Positions 7,923 to 18,289 of a stretch of DNA of 64,000 bases are shown in pieces. The first letter of the stretch is position 1; every line of letters starts with the position of its first letter. Source of the DNA: Onthophagus taurus (lineage: Eukaryota > Arthropoda > Insecta > Coleoptera > Scarabaeidae); NCBI RefSeq assembly GCF_036711975.1, contig NC_091973.1, positions 16,306,001 to 16,370,000 on the forward strand, read 5' to 3'. A model generated the notes under the pieces. That model was given only the letters and a program-made list of their open reading frames with translations, had not been told where the DNA came from and did no database searches. Made by a program: the position numbers and the translations under genes.

Positions 7923-10769
7923 ATACTACTATAGTGAATTATGTATTTCGATTTATTTTGTAAGTTCGCAATCAACTTAGGATGCTTCGATCCGGGAGCG
8001 ATTATGTTTTCGGGACAAAACGGTAGATCATCATGCTGGTTGTGTAACCTTTCGGGATACTCCAAATCCACTTCAAACACATAACCAAGGTGTTCATCAT
8101 CTAAACACTCCACATCTATATCTGCTATTTCTTGGTTCGACAACCATCGAAAACCGCCTGTTGGTAATTTACAACTCATTGCATACCCATACAAATTGGT
8201 AGCGTCCAAGTATAGAATATATGATGATGGTTTTTCCGGGTTAAAATCGTCAAGGAACTTGTTGTTTGCTATTGCAGATCGTTTTACACACATACAGAGA
8301 CCGCCTCTAATTCGTGTCATTCGTGTAAAAAGTGTAACATGTCAATGTCTGATAACAATTCTAATTTTACACCTGTCATTTTTAACAGAGCATCCCACCC
8401 AAACCCGGGCGCAGTATAATAATGGCAAGGATCCAGATTGTAATTCTCCAAAGATATTGTCCTGAAATTTTCAAAGACGTCAGTCAACATTAACACATCT
8501 GACGTCAAATACAGGTCACTGTATTCTCCCAACGTTGTACACTTAAATTTATTCCATACAGTCTGTGCTCTAGAGTATTGTTCCTTTGAAATATTACTTG
8601 AACTCAATATGTCGTAAAACTGTGTATGATCAGGCAATTTACTATACTCCAACTTTTCAAACGAATCTACGAACGAATATGGAAATACACCTTTCTGGCG
8701 CATCAATCTAAATTCTTCAGAGTCTTTGAATTTTTTTTTCACTTCCACACAATCCTTATCATCCAAATATGAAACCAACTTTTCCAAAGAACTCGCCATG
8801 AATCTAAACGAGTCGACGAATCTTATTTTCATAAACACTTTGCGTTTCTTTCCCTTGTTATCGGTTGTTTCTCCGACAACTATTTTTTTGGAAAAAGAAA
8901 TATATTTTTCTTTGTTTTGTGCTATCACCTCTACTTCCTCCTTGTTTAGGGCAATACTTTTCACAAACATGTGGGCATCGTAATTCGACAGGTTGTGGAA
9001 AAACACAGGGATAAACATCGGTAATTTATAATTTATATTGCAGACGGAATGCGCAGGACCCCTATACAATCCTGTCAAGTGATCGTGATCACACACTTTC
9101 TCTTCTTTGTTTATTGGTTTATCACAAATGTGACATACGGAACTCAGTTCATGTACAAATTGGTCCAGACAGCTTAGCGGTATCATATCCTTTGTTTGCC
9201 TCAAATGTTGTTTATAGATCTCTATTACATCCTTCTCCAATCTTATAATAAATTCCAGAGCAGCGTTTCGCCCTCGGTATATTTGGAATTTCGATAAGTT
9301 ATCATCGTAAGCACACTTAATGTAGTACGCAAACGCGTATGGTTCGTGTTCAAAACATCGGGCCGTATATGGTTTATTATCATCGTAAACTTTTCCTTCT
9401 TCGGGCGTTAAGGGTTTCAGAATCGCCTCGAAATCGGCGTACACCACAAACGGAACTTTCATTTCTTTTTCAAATCCTTCAAATTGTAAAACATTTTCCT
9501 TTTCTAGATGTCCGAACTTATTCACTTTTATTTGTTCGCTTGGTACTGTTGCTTTCACTTTTTTACAGTCATCCATCTGATGTCGTACCAACTTGTCTTC
9601 AGTTGAAAAGTATTGCAAACAACCCTCACAAATATATCTTTGATGTTCATGAGTCGATGATTGTGTATTTATCAGTCGAGATAAGTTTTTTATCCAACAA
9701 TAGTGGTTATTCCCGAAATTGTCGCTGACTACTAATAAGTTTACATGACGCTCCCGTTTCTGTTTACATATACATACAGTTACAATATCATCTACCATTT
9801 TCTCTCCATTATACCAAGAATATATACCATAGACGTTAATTGAAATGTTATTTTCTTCCTCAAATTTTGGTATGTCTCTGATGGGTACTGGGAATGTTAC
9901 GCAGTCAAACTTTAATTCTGTTTCCCTATAATCTGGGTATGATGATATTCTTTGCGGTAAACCTGTGGGTTGGTACAGCGCGGACATCAGTGCCCAAGCA
10001 AAGCACTTATTATCGTTATTTTGCACGTTTATTACCGCTCTCTTCCCTTTTATGGATGTCGGTAAGTCGATGTAGCTCGATGCTCTTGTAGGATTAAACT
10101 TGTTACAGTTCACTTCAAGATATAATATTTCCAACAAGGTCCAACCTGCAGTATTAACACCTTTAGTTTCGCATTTTACTACTTTTCTATTCTTATACTC
10201 TTACCTGAGTCCCGTTCTTGGAATTCCGACATTTTCACCATAATCTCGTCCATAAAGTCCTCGTATGTTTGGTACAAGTCTACGGCTACTGTTATAATTT
10301 TATTTTTTGTGTTGAATGATTTGATTTCCACTTCTTCCTTCGTATTTATGAAATACAATCCAAAAATTTCCGTATTCACTTTTAAACTACCATTTACATT
10401 CCTCACGGACTGTATCAAACTGATAACTTTTTCTCTAATTCGGTTACTGAATTCCTTCATGTCTACGTACTTCCGTTCATGATCGCTCACTCTAAAACTA
10501 CATATTTTATCTCCAAATATCGAATCTATTTTTTCTACACCATCATCTATTATTACGAAGGTTTTCTGTTTATGTTTGTTGCTGCGCAGATGTGAGGAAT
10601 AACATTGTCTGGTTACGTGTTCATCACATATTTCACACACTATAACATCTCCTTGTTGATCCTCTTCCACCTTTCGACGTTTCCCAATACATGCTGTGCG
10701 TTGATGTCTCACAAGATTATCTGGTCTAGTAAACTCTTTGTAACACACGTCGCAGGTCAACATGTTCAC
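7923..10769 (-). pseudogene. Polinton protein-primed-type DNA polymerase B, broken
   Basis: Exon 1 (10769-10205) encodes two C2H2-like fingers (CDVCYKEFTRPDNLVRH; CEICDEHVTRQCYSSH). A short GT-AG intron follows, then exon 2 (10145-8317) encodes another Cys/His cluster and the 3'-5' exonuclease motifs YADFEA, SNYDAHMF and YLTSDVLMLTD. The frame changes at about 8317-8320 and continues to about 7930 with the start of the polymerase domain (YLDATNLYGYAMS). It then ends at the foldback element, so the later catalytic motifs, including the expected YxDTDS-type site, are missing. In Polintons this enzyme copies the element from a protein primer. This copy cannot encode a complete polymerase. Confidence 0.85.
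10146..10204 (-). other. 59-base GT-AG intron in the polymerase gene
   Basis: On the minus strand the exon ends CAG, the intron starts GTAAGAG and ends TACTGCAG, and the next exon starts GTTGG. Splicing joins two halves of the conserved N-terminal polymerase region in phase 1; without it the frames do not match. This shows that the gene is adapted to a host with spliceosomes. Confidence 0.75.
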
Positions 10770-10859
10770 AACACTCTTACTTCAATACTGTTGAACGCGA
10801 TTTTCTATCTGCTATTTAAAGCATACCTCCTCCGAAGTGGGGTTTTCAATGAACTCACG

Positions 10860-10952
10860 TCGTGTAACCTTCATTTCAGGTCACGTACAAGGTCAATGTC
10901 ATGGTCACAATTAAGGTTGACTTCAAGGTCTCCGTTGAGGTCAAAGTAAAGG
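10860..10952. repeat. AGGTCA-rich degenerate repeat
   Basis: At least six imperfect copies of AAGGTCA/AAGGTTG-like heptamers lie between the polymerase start and the non-LTR fragment. They look like a decayed simple repeat from one of the flanking elements. Confidence 0.5.
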
Positions 10953-12739
10953 TTGTGTTGGGGAACCACGGATCACCTTTCCTTTAGTGACCATGTTCCG
11001 ATAGTTATCGCTACTCCCGCTCAGCACGAGGAGCAAAGAACCACTAGACAATGGATCCTCAAGAAGGCGGATTGGTCACGTTTTGCTCTTGAGCTCCGTA
11101 AACCGGCTTTCCGGGGCGACATCGTGAGAGATGTCGCCGCTTTCACAGAGGCAATTCAGAGCGCAGCCGAAGCGTCTATTCCACGTACGAGCGGACGTCT
11201 AAGAGCGGGATCCGTTCCGTGGTGGAATACGGATATAGAGAAGGCCATTAAGGAGAAGAAAAAAGCGTTAAACCGCTTTAAAAATACACCGACTCGGGAA
11301 CGTCTCATAGAATTTAAAAAAGCGCGCGCCAAAGCCAGACGGCTTATGCTAAAGGGCAGGACTGAGTCCTGAAGGGATTATGTTTCGACCATAACCGAAC
11401 AGGCTACACCTGCGGAGGTTTGGCGAAAAATAAAGGCCATTAAAGGATCCGGTTATCACGGTCCTATATCTGAAATTTGCGAGGGCGACGTCTCGCTAAC
11501 GAATAGACACGACATTGCCGACGCCTTAAGCCGCCATTTCGAATGTACTAGTTCCTCTGCGAACTACGACGGCGACTTCCTCGCCATTAAAATGGCGAAG
11601 GAATCGGCGCCCCTTGATTTCGTTGGCGGCGACGACGAACCGTACAATTTGCCTTTTACAATTGGTGAACTCCAGGAATCCTTGCAAAACACTAAACCGT
11701 CATCCACTGGCCACGACACGATCCCGTACGAGTTCGTGAAGCATTTACCCGGCGACTGGCTAAAGCTGTTGCTTGACCATTATAACGCTGTATGGGCTAC
11801 CGGGACGTATCCGGCTTTCTGGAAGGTCTCGATAATTGTCCCTATTTTAAAGCAGGGTAAAGACCCCACATTGGTAAATAGTTATCGTCCCATAAGCCTA
11901 ATGAGTTGCCTAGGTAAACTATTAGAGAAGATGGTGAACTCGAGGCTGATGTGGGTTCTTGAAAGCAAGCATCTCCTCTCCGATCATCAGTTCGGTTTCC
12001 GTCGGGGTCGTTCAACCACGGATAACCTGCTGCTTTTAGAGAGGGCGGTGCAGGACGCCTTCTTCAGACGTGAACATGTCGTCGCCGTCTTTTTCGACAT
12101 CGAAAAAGCGTACGACATGACGTGGCGATACGGCATATTAAACCAACTCCACCAATGGGGCTTTCGAGGCACCCTCCCGCTGTTTGTCATGTCCTTTTTC
12201 GAAGACCGCAACTTTAGAGTGCGAATAGGGGACGTTCTGTCCGAAGCAAGGGTCTTAGAAAACGGCATCCCTCAGGGGTCTACCCTGAGCGTGACCCTAT
12301 ACTTAGTGGCCATGAACCGTATAACATCCGGACTTAACCCGGATATCGGTCGCTGTATTTATGTGGACGACGTAGCCATATACTGCGAAGGCAGGGATAT
12401 GGCCGAAATAACGCAGCAGCTACAATCGTCGATTGATAAGGTCGTAGACAACGCGTTTTCCTCGGGGTTTAAGCTATCGAGGGAAAAGACGAAATGCATG
12501 CATTTCTGCAGATTGCGACGACCACACGCCGAGCCAAACCTGCGGATATCCAATTCGCAGATTGGCTGTGTGGATTCGTTCAGGTTTTTAGGCGTCCTTT
12601 TCGACAAAGGCTTAAGATGGTCTGCACATGTAAATGATCTCGTAACCCGAGGAAAGAAAGCCCTTAATGTTATCAGAATGACATCTAATACGAGATGGGG
12701 GGCGGATACGACCGTTCTCCTGAAACTGTATAGGCCTAA
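10953..12739 (+). pseudogene. Non-LTR retrotransposon fragment (endonuclease end plus reverse transcriptase)
   Basis: One frame starts with the end of an APE-type endonuclease (LSFSDHVPIVI), crosses an in-frame TGA at 11370-11372 and continues through a full reverse transcriptase core: SYRPISL, the FGFRRGRSTTDN block, AVFFDIEKAYD, NGIPQGSTLS and the catalytic YVDDVAIY, then FLGVLFD. The style is that of the jockey/I superfamily group. The 5' part (ORF1 and most of the endonuclease) is missing, as expected from incomplete reverse transcription. The 3' end is also abrupt: it stops shortly after the RT thumb in an A-tract at 12741-12760, with no downstream domain. Confidence 0.85.
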
Positions 12740-12832
12740 AATAAAAAAAAAAAAAAAAAAAATAATAATAATAAAGAATTTTGTAATATTAAATTTATAC
12801 CAACATAAACAAATAAGGTAACGAATGTTTTT

Positions 12833-13273
12833 ATGAGGTATGAAATATCAGAAATAAAATTTGCTAAATATAATAACAACAAAATTGGCACCTTAATATC
12901 AAATATGAAGGATAAAATCAAGATATTAGATAGAGTAGATACAGTATATCAATTAAACTGCACTGACTGCAATAAAATTTACATAGGGGAATCTAAACAA
13001 CATCTCAAAAAACGTATACAACAACATAAATACGATACTAAACAAATAAAAACGCAAAACAAAACGGCTTTATGCCAACATTCGGTAACTTTAACGCACA
13101 AATTTGATTTTGAAAATCCTAACATATTAACAACAAATAGAAACACACTAATTAGAAAAAACTTGGAATCAATTTTCATAACAAAAAACATTAATAACGC
13201 AGCTAACTTTAAAACTGACGTAGGACGAATAGGGGCGCATTATGCAGATATTTTAAATAAATTAGTTATATAA
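12833..13273 (+). CDS. Penelope-like element, GIY-YIG endonuclease tail
   Basis: A 146-residue frame with the PLE GIY-YIG signature: VYQLNCTDCNKIYIGES, then KKRIQQHK and a His-containing CQHSV block. In PLEs this domain nicks DNA to prime reverse transcription and follows the RT in the same protein. Here the RT is absent, so this is a 5'-truncated copy. A hammerhead-like motif lies about 300 bases downstream at 13569. Confidence 0.75.
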   Translation: MRYEISEIKFAKYNNNKIGTLISNMKDKIKILDRVDTVYQLNCTDCNKIYIGESKQHLKKRIQQHKYDTKQIKTQNKTALCQHSVTLTHKFDFENPNILTTNRNTLIRKNLESIFITKNINNAANFKTDVGRIGAHYADILNKLVI

Positions 13274-13568
13274 TAGAGTGAGGGAGATGGAAACTGGTTT
13301 ATAACAAAGAATAAAATTGAAATTTGACCTTGTTGAGAAATTTTCAAAAAGACGTGATGTGTAGACGTGATGAGATGAATAGAAATTAAAAGACGATCAA
13401 TGATAAAATTGGAAAAAGTGTAAAAAAAGTGGAGAAAGTCTTACCAAAAGGTAAGAGTCATATTCTACATATTGTGGTTTAGGTGTAATAAATGTTTTCA
13501 TTGTAAAATAATTGTAGTTACGTAAATCATTGAATTGTTGTTTCTTTAGATGACAAAAATTATCAAAC

Positions 13569-13595
13569 CTGATGATGGGAATAGTCCCGAAACTG
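13569..13595 (+). ncRNA. Hammerhead-like motif E
   Basis: Core CTGATGA, one extra T, helix II GGGA/TCCC with an ATAG loop, then GAAA. Possible helix I arms AAAC/GTTT sit outside, but with irregular spacing, so this copy may be decayed. It lies downstream of the PLE fragment on the same strand. Confidence 0.55.
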
Positions 13596-13610
13596 TAACG
13601 TTTTTTTTAT

Positions 13611-14515
13611 TTAGTAAAAAATTAAAAATTCATTTAGTTTAAATATTTGTATTTTGGGGATATATTTTTCTGTTTTGGTTTTACGTGTTTTTTGGCGAAG
13701 CGGGTTTTTTCGGCGAGGCGAATTTCGGGTCGACGGGCAGATCGTGGTCGAATTTTGACAAGTAAAAGTAAAAATTGCACGAGTGTTACCATAAACGCGG
13801 ATTGAAATCAATTTTATCTCCAAAATTAAGGGTTGTTTGTGTCGTGCCCTCCAAATTATTTGGGATCGGAGATAATAGTTGAAATTTCGACGAAAGATTT
13901 GGATAATTAGTTATTCTTTTGTCGTACTCCTTGTGAGGATTAATTTAATTCGCTTTTTGGGAACGGTTTTTAATGTTGCTTTTTTTTTTTGAAAAGCGTT
14001 TTGTTATATTTGTAGCATCGGACGAAACGGTAAGCAATTTAATTTTTTTTGTAACCGTATTTACATTAGATTTTCACGATTTTTCTAGCTTTTTTTTTTG
14101 GTCCAAATAATTACGACCTCTCGCGTCGTCTGACAATTTCGAAAGGCCGCCATGTTTACCATTTTTCAACCATTGGGATTTATTGAAAATTACCGAATAC
14201 ATCGCTATCAGGTCAGATCTATCTTTGTTTATCGCCGAGAAAAAAAATCTGCAGAACGCGTTCGTTGACAAAAATTATCTTCCTTTATTTTTCTTTATTA
14301 TCGAACTTTAAATAGAACATTAAATTTCTTTTTTTTAAGAGAAAAACAATATTTTTACATTAGTTATTCAATATAAATTTCATTATTTTTTTTTTTTTGT
14401 TGTAAAATCTTCGGTTACTCGAGTATACCATCGATTAATTCATTTCAATTTTAGAATTTGTATACTTACTTTTTTTTAATTTACAATTATTTATATTTTG
14501 AGTTTTACTCTATTA
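13611..14515. other. AT-rich stretch with no identified gene
   Basis: No frame here shows a recognisable domain. There are long T runs, and isolated splice-like words (ACGGTAAG at about 14030, TTTCTAG at about 14090) with no exon that I can connect to them. Confidence 0.4.
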
Positions 14516-14563
14516 TACCGATTGGTAACTTTAATTTGAGGAGATACACCCAACACGGACGTA
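14516..14563 (+). mobile_element. Left terminal repeat of a DUF4817-type mariner, cut off by an insertion
   Basis: TACCGATTGGTAACTTTAAT begins at 14516 and continues into AGGAGATACACCCAACACGG. The same sequence forms the ends of the complete copy at 44553-45987. It stops at a TA at 14562-14563, and the rest of the element resumes at 24176 after the palindromic insertion. Confidence 0.8.
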
Positions 14564-15026
14564 CTATCGACCAAACCTTATTCACTACATGGCGTAAGGG
14601 ACAGAAAACAAATCCCCCGCACGGTCGCTTTGCCGAGTACGGCCGAAGAATCGAAGACTGGAGGGGCGTACTCATTTCCTCTCGAACCTTTGCTCTAGCC
14701 TTGTCGTCTCTTCAACCCTGAAGTGCCTGGCGCCCGATGCCAGCTTAAAATCGAGCGCGCCTTGGATTCGAACAAAAATACACAATTTCGTTTTTACAAT
14801 TCAAATAACTGTACCAATGTAATGACGTAGTCGATTTTAAAAATTCATAAAATAGTCAAATATATTCATTAAAATAAAATAATTGAACTTTAATAAGTGA
14901 AAAAAATTGTTTCTTAATTTTAAATACGTTTCTGTACTGTATATCTTCGTAAAGTTAAAGAATTTAGTTAAAATTCGATGTAAAAATCGTCTCTTAATTT
15001 CCATTAGTAATATTTTTTTTCTAATC

Positions 15027-15308
15027 TCATTTAAAATGGCATTTTAACCGTTTAATATTATAGAAAGTCTTAATACTTTCAAGCCATTTACGACCATTAA
15101 TGCGTTTACGCACCGTTTCCTCACATTTTTTTGCGTATTTTTGACATAAGGCTTTTGCGAATTTTTTTTTCTTGAGTTGATATATTTTTTTTGTAATAAG
15201 TCTTAAAATTTTACAATAATTTCTCACCTTCATCGTAAATGGATAAACAATAAACTTTTTATTTTTTGTACACTTTAGTAATGTTAAAAAATTTATTACC
15301 TTATTCAT
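15027..15308 (-). CDS. Doubtful 93-residue frame in the left arm
   Basis: A Lys-rich, AT-rich frame that is also open in the right arm (23431-23712). The differences I can see between the copies (for example R/G, Q/E, S/I, K/E) are amino-acid changing. This argues against strong purifying selection, and it may be chance coding capacity in AT-rich DNA. No motif is recognised. Confidence 0.2.
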   Translation of the reverse strand: MNKVINFLTLLKCTKNKKFIVYPFTMKVRNYCKILRLITKKIYQLKKKKFAKALCQKYAKKCEETVRKRINGRKWLESIKTFYNIKRLKCHFK

Positions 15309-15924
15309 ATAAGGTAATATAAAGTTTCTGTTGAAACTACCTGTAAACTGAATTTTATAGATTGTTATTTATGAGCATGATAATATTCCATATTATAATG
15401 AAAAACCATTTGATTTTGAGTATATAATTCATTTATTTACAAAGAAAATTTTATTAATAATAAAACATTTTATTATATATATATATTTTTTTTTTTTTTT
15501 GCGCAGAGGAGGGGAAAATGCCTTACGCACCCCGGCCTACTGATGGCGCCTATAGTTCGTGGGTCGGAAAAATCGTATTTCGGCCGGGAGTGTGGGACTA
15601 CAATTAATTAGCACCTGCTACCCACTAAAAACCCCCCCTTCTTCTCCCGGACCACCCGGATTTCTGCGGAAGTCGTTATATCCAGGATTCAATTGCAAGA
15701 AAAAAAATATTGATGGTTAATATTAATTTTATTAAGGTTGTCTCAACTTACCGGCTTTTTCTTTTTCGTCTTGAGGACCACAGCCAGGTATGCGCTTATT
15801 GTTTCTCACTTGGTTTTGTCGGTCAGCATTGAAAAAATTAAAAAGATTTCATCAAATATTAAGAACACTTTAATAATAAAAATTATACCTACTTAATAAT
15901 GAATAAAATTTGTTATGTCAAAAT

Positions 15925-17458
15925 TTAATAATGGGTGTATAACCCGTTATTATTTTGACATTCTTCTAATCGGGATGTCATTGAGCCGACCAATCGCTGA
16001 CATAAATCCCCGCCACGAAGACTATCCCATTTCCGCATAACGTATTCTTCTAAAATAGCTCGGTCCCGAAATCGTTCGTCAAATTCCCACCCGCGTACCA
16101 TATAACCCCACACCTCTTCAATGGGATTTAAATGGGGCGAGCGTGGAGGCCATTTTAATCGTTCTACGTTATTATTGTCTTGAAACCACTCCTCGACTAA
16201 CCGAGCGGTATGGATGGGGCTGTTGTCTTGCACAAATGTTAGAACCTCCACCTCATCCTCAGGATATACTGCCCTCATACTTGGAATAATAAATATAAAA
16301 ATTTCTTCCAAAACCCCAACATAATGCCGAGCAGTAAATGTTGGGGGCGAAACTTTAACCAACGCTCCAGGCCCGGCATCGCTGATCCAACCCCATACAC
16401 CTGATAAACAGTTATTGTGGTAATTGTAGTAATTCGTCAGATATCATCATCATAGAGTAGTTACAAGGTTCTAGAGCTTACCAAGTGAGACTCGTCCACA
16501 GGTTGCCATCGTAACGACATTTTCGGCGTCATATCTCGTCCCACTACGACGCCCAACTCGCTGTTTCGAATTTTGGGATGACAAAAACGTCTTTTCATCC
16601 GAAAATATGACACCTTGCCAATCCCGGTTTATATTTTCTTCACAAAATCTCAATCTGTGCTGGGCATTCTGGGGTGACAGCTGAATTTTTTCTGCCGGTA
16701 TTCTAGCCCGCAAACCTATAAAATTATTAAAATTGTTTAGTCATTCTGCTATTTTCTATGTATTACTTTAAAATACCATTCTCGTTTAAACGGTTTCGAA
16801 TGGTTTGAAGGGAGCAGTCGACTATTAATTCCTGCCGGATAGCTCTTGATGGGCAAGTTGGGTGCATACGAGCATAATTGACAATTCGCTCATCTTCATC
16901 GGTAGTTGTTTTTCTTGGCACTACTCGTGTGCTCTTTAAACCCCTCTCGCCATTCAAAGCGCCTCGCCTTATCCATTTGTTTACTGTCCATCTCTACCAA
17001 CAAAGCGAAAAATAGAACCACAAAGAATTTCATGTTTTCAAAAATAATTCAAGTAACCCTTTTGATTAATGTATTCCATTATTCTTGGCAAATCAAAATG
17101 ATTATTATAGAGCTCCTTAAAATACAAACAAGTTTCATTTAAAATCGGACAAATTTTACTGCAAATTCACACAGATTTTATTGCCTTCTAAAAACAAAAT
17201 TGATGGGCAGATCAAAAGCACAAAATTATTTTATTAAAAGTTAAACTATTGTGTATTTACATTGTCAAAATAATTGTAATTGGTAGATGATAAAATCGGA
17301 ATTAAGCTTACTATATAATCATAATATTCAAAATTATTCAATCTTACCGACAAATTCACTTGGTTGCAAATTTGATGAATGGGTATTCCGGCCTCGGCCA
17401 GAGCACATATTCGTAGTCTTTGCGCAAAACTACTTTCCGGTTGACTTAACACCTTCAT
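15925..17458 (-). CDS. Tc1-type transposase, four exons (left arm)
   Basis: Exons by splice words and by comparison with the right arm: 17458-17348, 16993-16777, 16715-16482 and 16400-15925, totalling about 345 codons with no stop seen. Exon 1 holds an HTH-like start (AQRLRICALAEAGIPIHQIC) and exon 2 a second DNA-binding segment. Exons 3 and 4 carry the catalytic acids: FSDEKTF, VQDNSPIHTA and LNPIEEVW. It differs from its mirror copy by a 9-base in-frame insertion in exon 4 (FIFIIPS), SPHLNP where the usual motif is SPDLNP, and a Gly for Trp in QRVGRR. These changes may reduce activity. Confidence 0.75.
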
Positions 17459-17700
17459 CGTGAATACTTAACACTAAATTATCACTACCTTAATACTCTA
17501 ATTTAACACTATCAAAAGCAAAAAAAAACAAGAAACCGCTACGAAAAATAACAATAAATTAATACTATCTTCATATAAAAATAACGCAGTCCTAAGACTA
17601 TCAAAATCAAATATAAAGAAGAAAACGCTCAGCAAAAAATAGCAAAACACTATCAACAACCGCTCACGATCGCCAAAAGCAAAGTGATGTCCAAACGAAA

Positions 17701-18022
17701 TATTTAAAAAAAAGTATTAAAAATATATTAAAAATAGTTTATTGTAATTATTATTGTAACGTTTCCTTTTGATTGAAAATTATTATCTGTCAAAATTTTA
17801 CGGAATTCCTTAATTAAATCATTCATAATAAAATACAACAAAATATTTATTTTCATTTTCGTTTAGAGTTTGTCAGTTGTTACCATCCAATTCTGGGAAA
17901 CATCCCCGTCTCTTTAAATGTCGCGCGGTAAGATTTTACAAAGGGTTTGCGATGGTCATAAAAAAATGAGATAACGCAATCACCTAGAATTTTAATTTTT
18001 TGATGGTATTTATTCTTTTAAG
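17701..18022. other. Central spacer of the palindrome
   Basis: 322 bp of unique AT-rich sequence between the arms. No gene is seen. Both transposase genes read away from it, so any shared promoter would lie here or in the inner ends of the arms. Confidence 0.5.
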
Positions 18023-18289
18023 TTTCGTTTGGACATCACTTTGCTTTTGGCGATCGTGAGCGGTTGTTGATAGTGTTTTGCTATTTTTTGCTGAGCGTTT
18101 TCTTCTTTATATTTGATTTTGATAGTCTTAAGGTGGAATTTCGTTGCGACGTCCAGCGTTCGCGGCCCGCCGCGACGTCCAGCAGTAACGGCCAGCCGTT
18201 ACGTTCGCGTGAATTTCGTTGGAACGTCTGAGTCTGTGCTTCGGCAGCATTTATGTTCATGCTTCTGTAGTGAAAGGTGCTTTTTAAAA

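Larger units (their letters stand above)
14564..17700 (-). repeat. Left arm of the palindrome
   Basis: This is the inverted copy of 18023-18130 plus 21123-24175. Outside the transposase it holds a GC-richer end block (14564-14770), an AT-rich stretch, and a pyrimidine-rich block at about 15505-15690 starting GCGCAGAGGAGGGG that has no recognised coding content. Confidence 0.85.

Noticed and set aside
10860-10952. AGGTCA repeats as nuclear-receptor response elements
   Set aside because: The spacing is irregular and the copies look like a decayed simple repeat; no nearby host gene would use them.
14074-14271. Minus-strand 65-residue frame in the AT-rich gap
   Set aside because: No motif, no supporting copy, and ends in low-complexity sequence.
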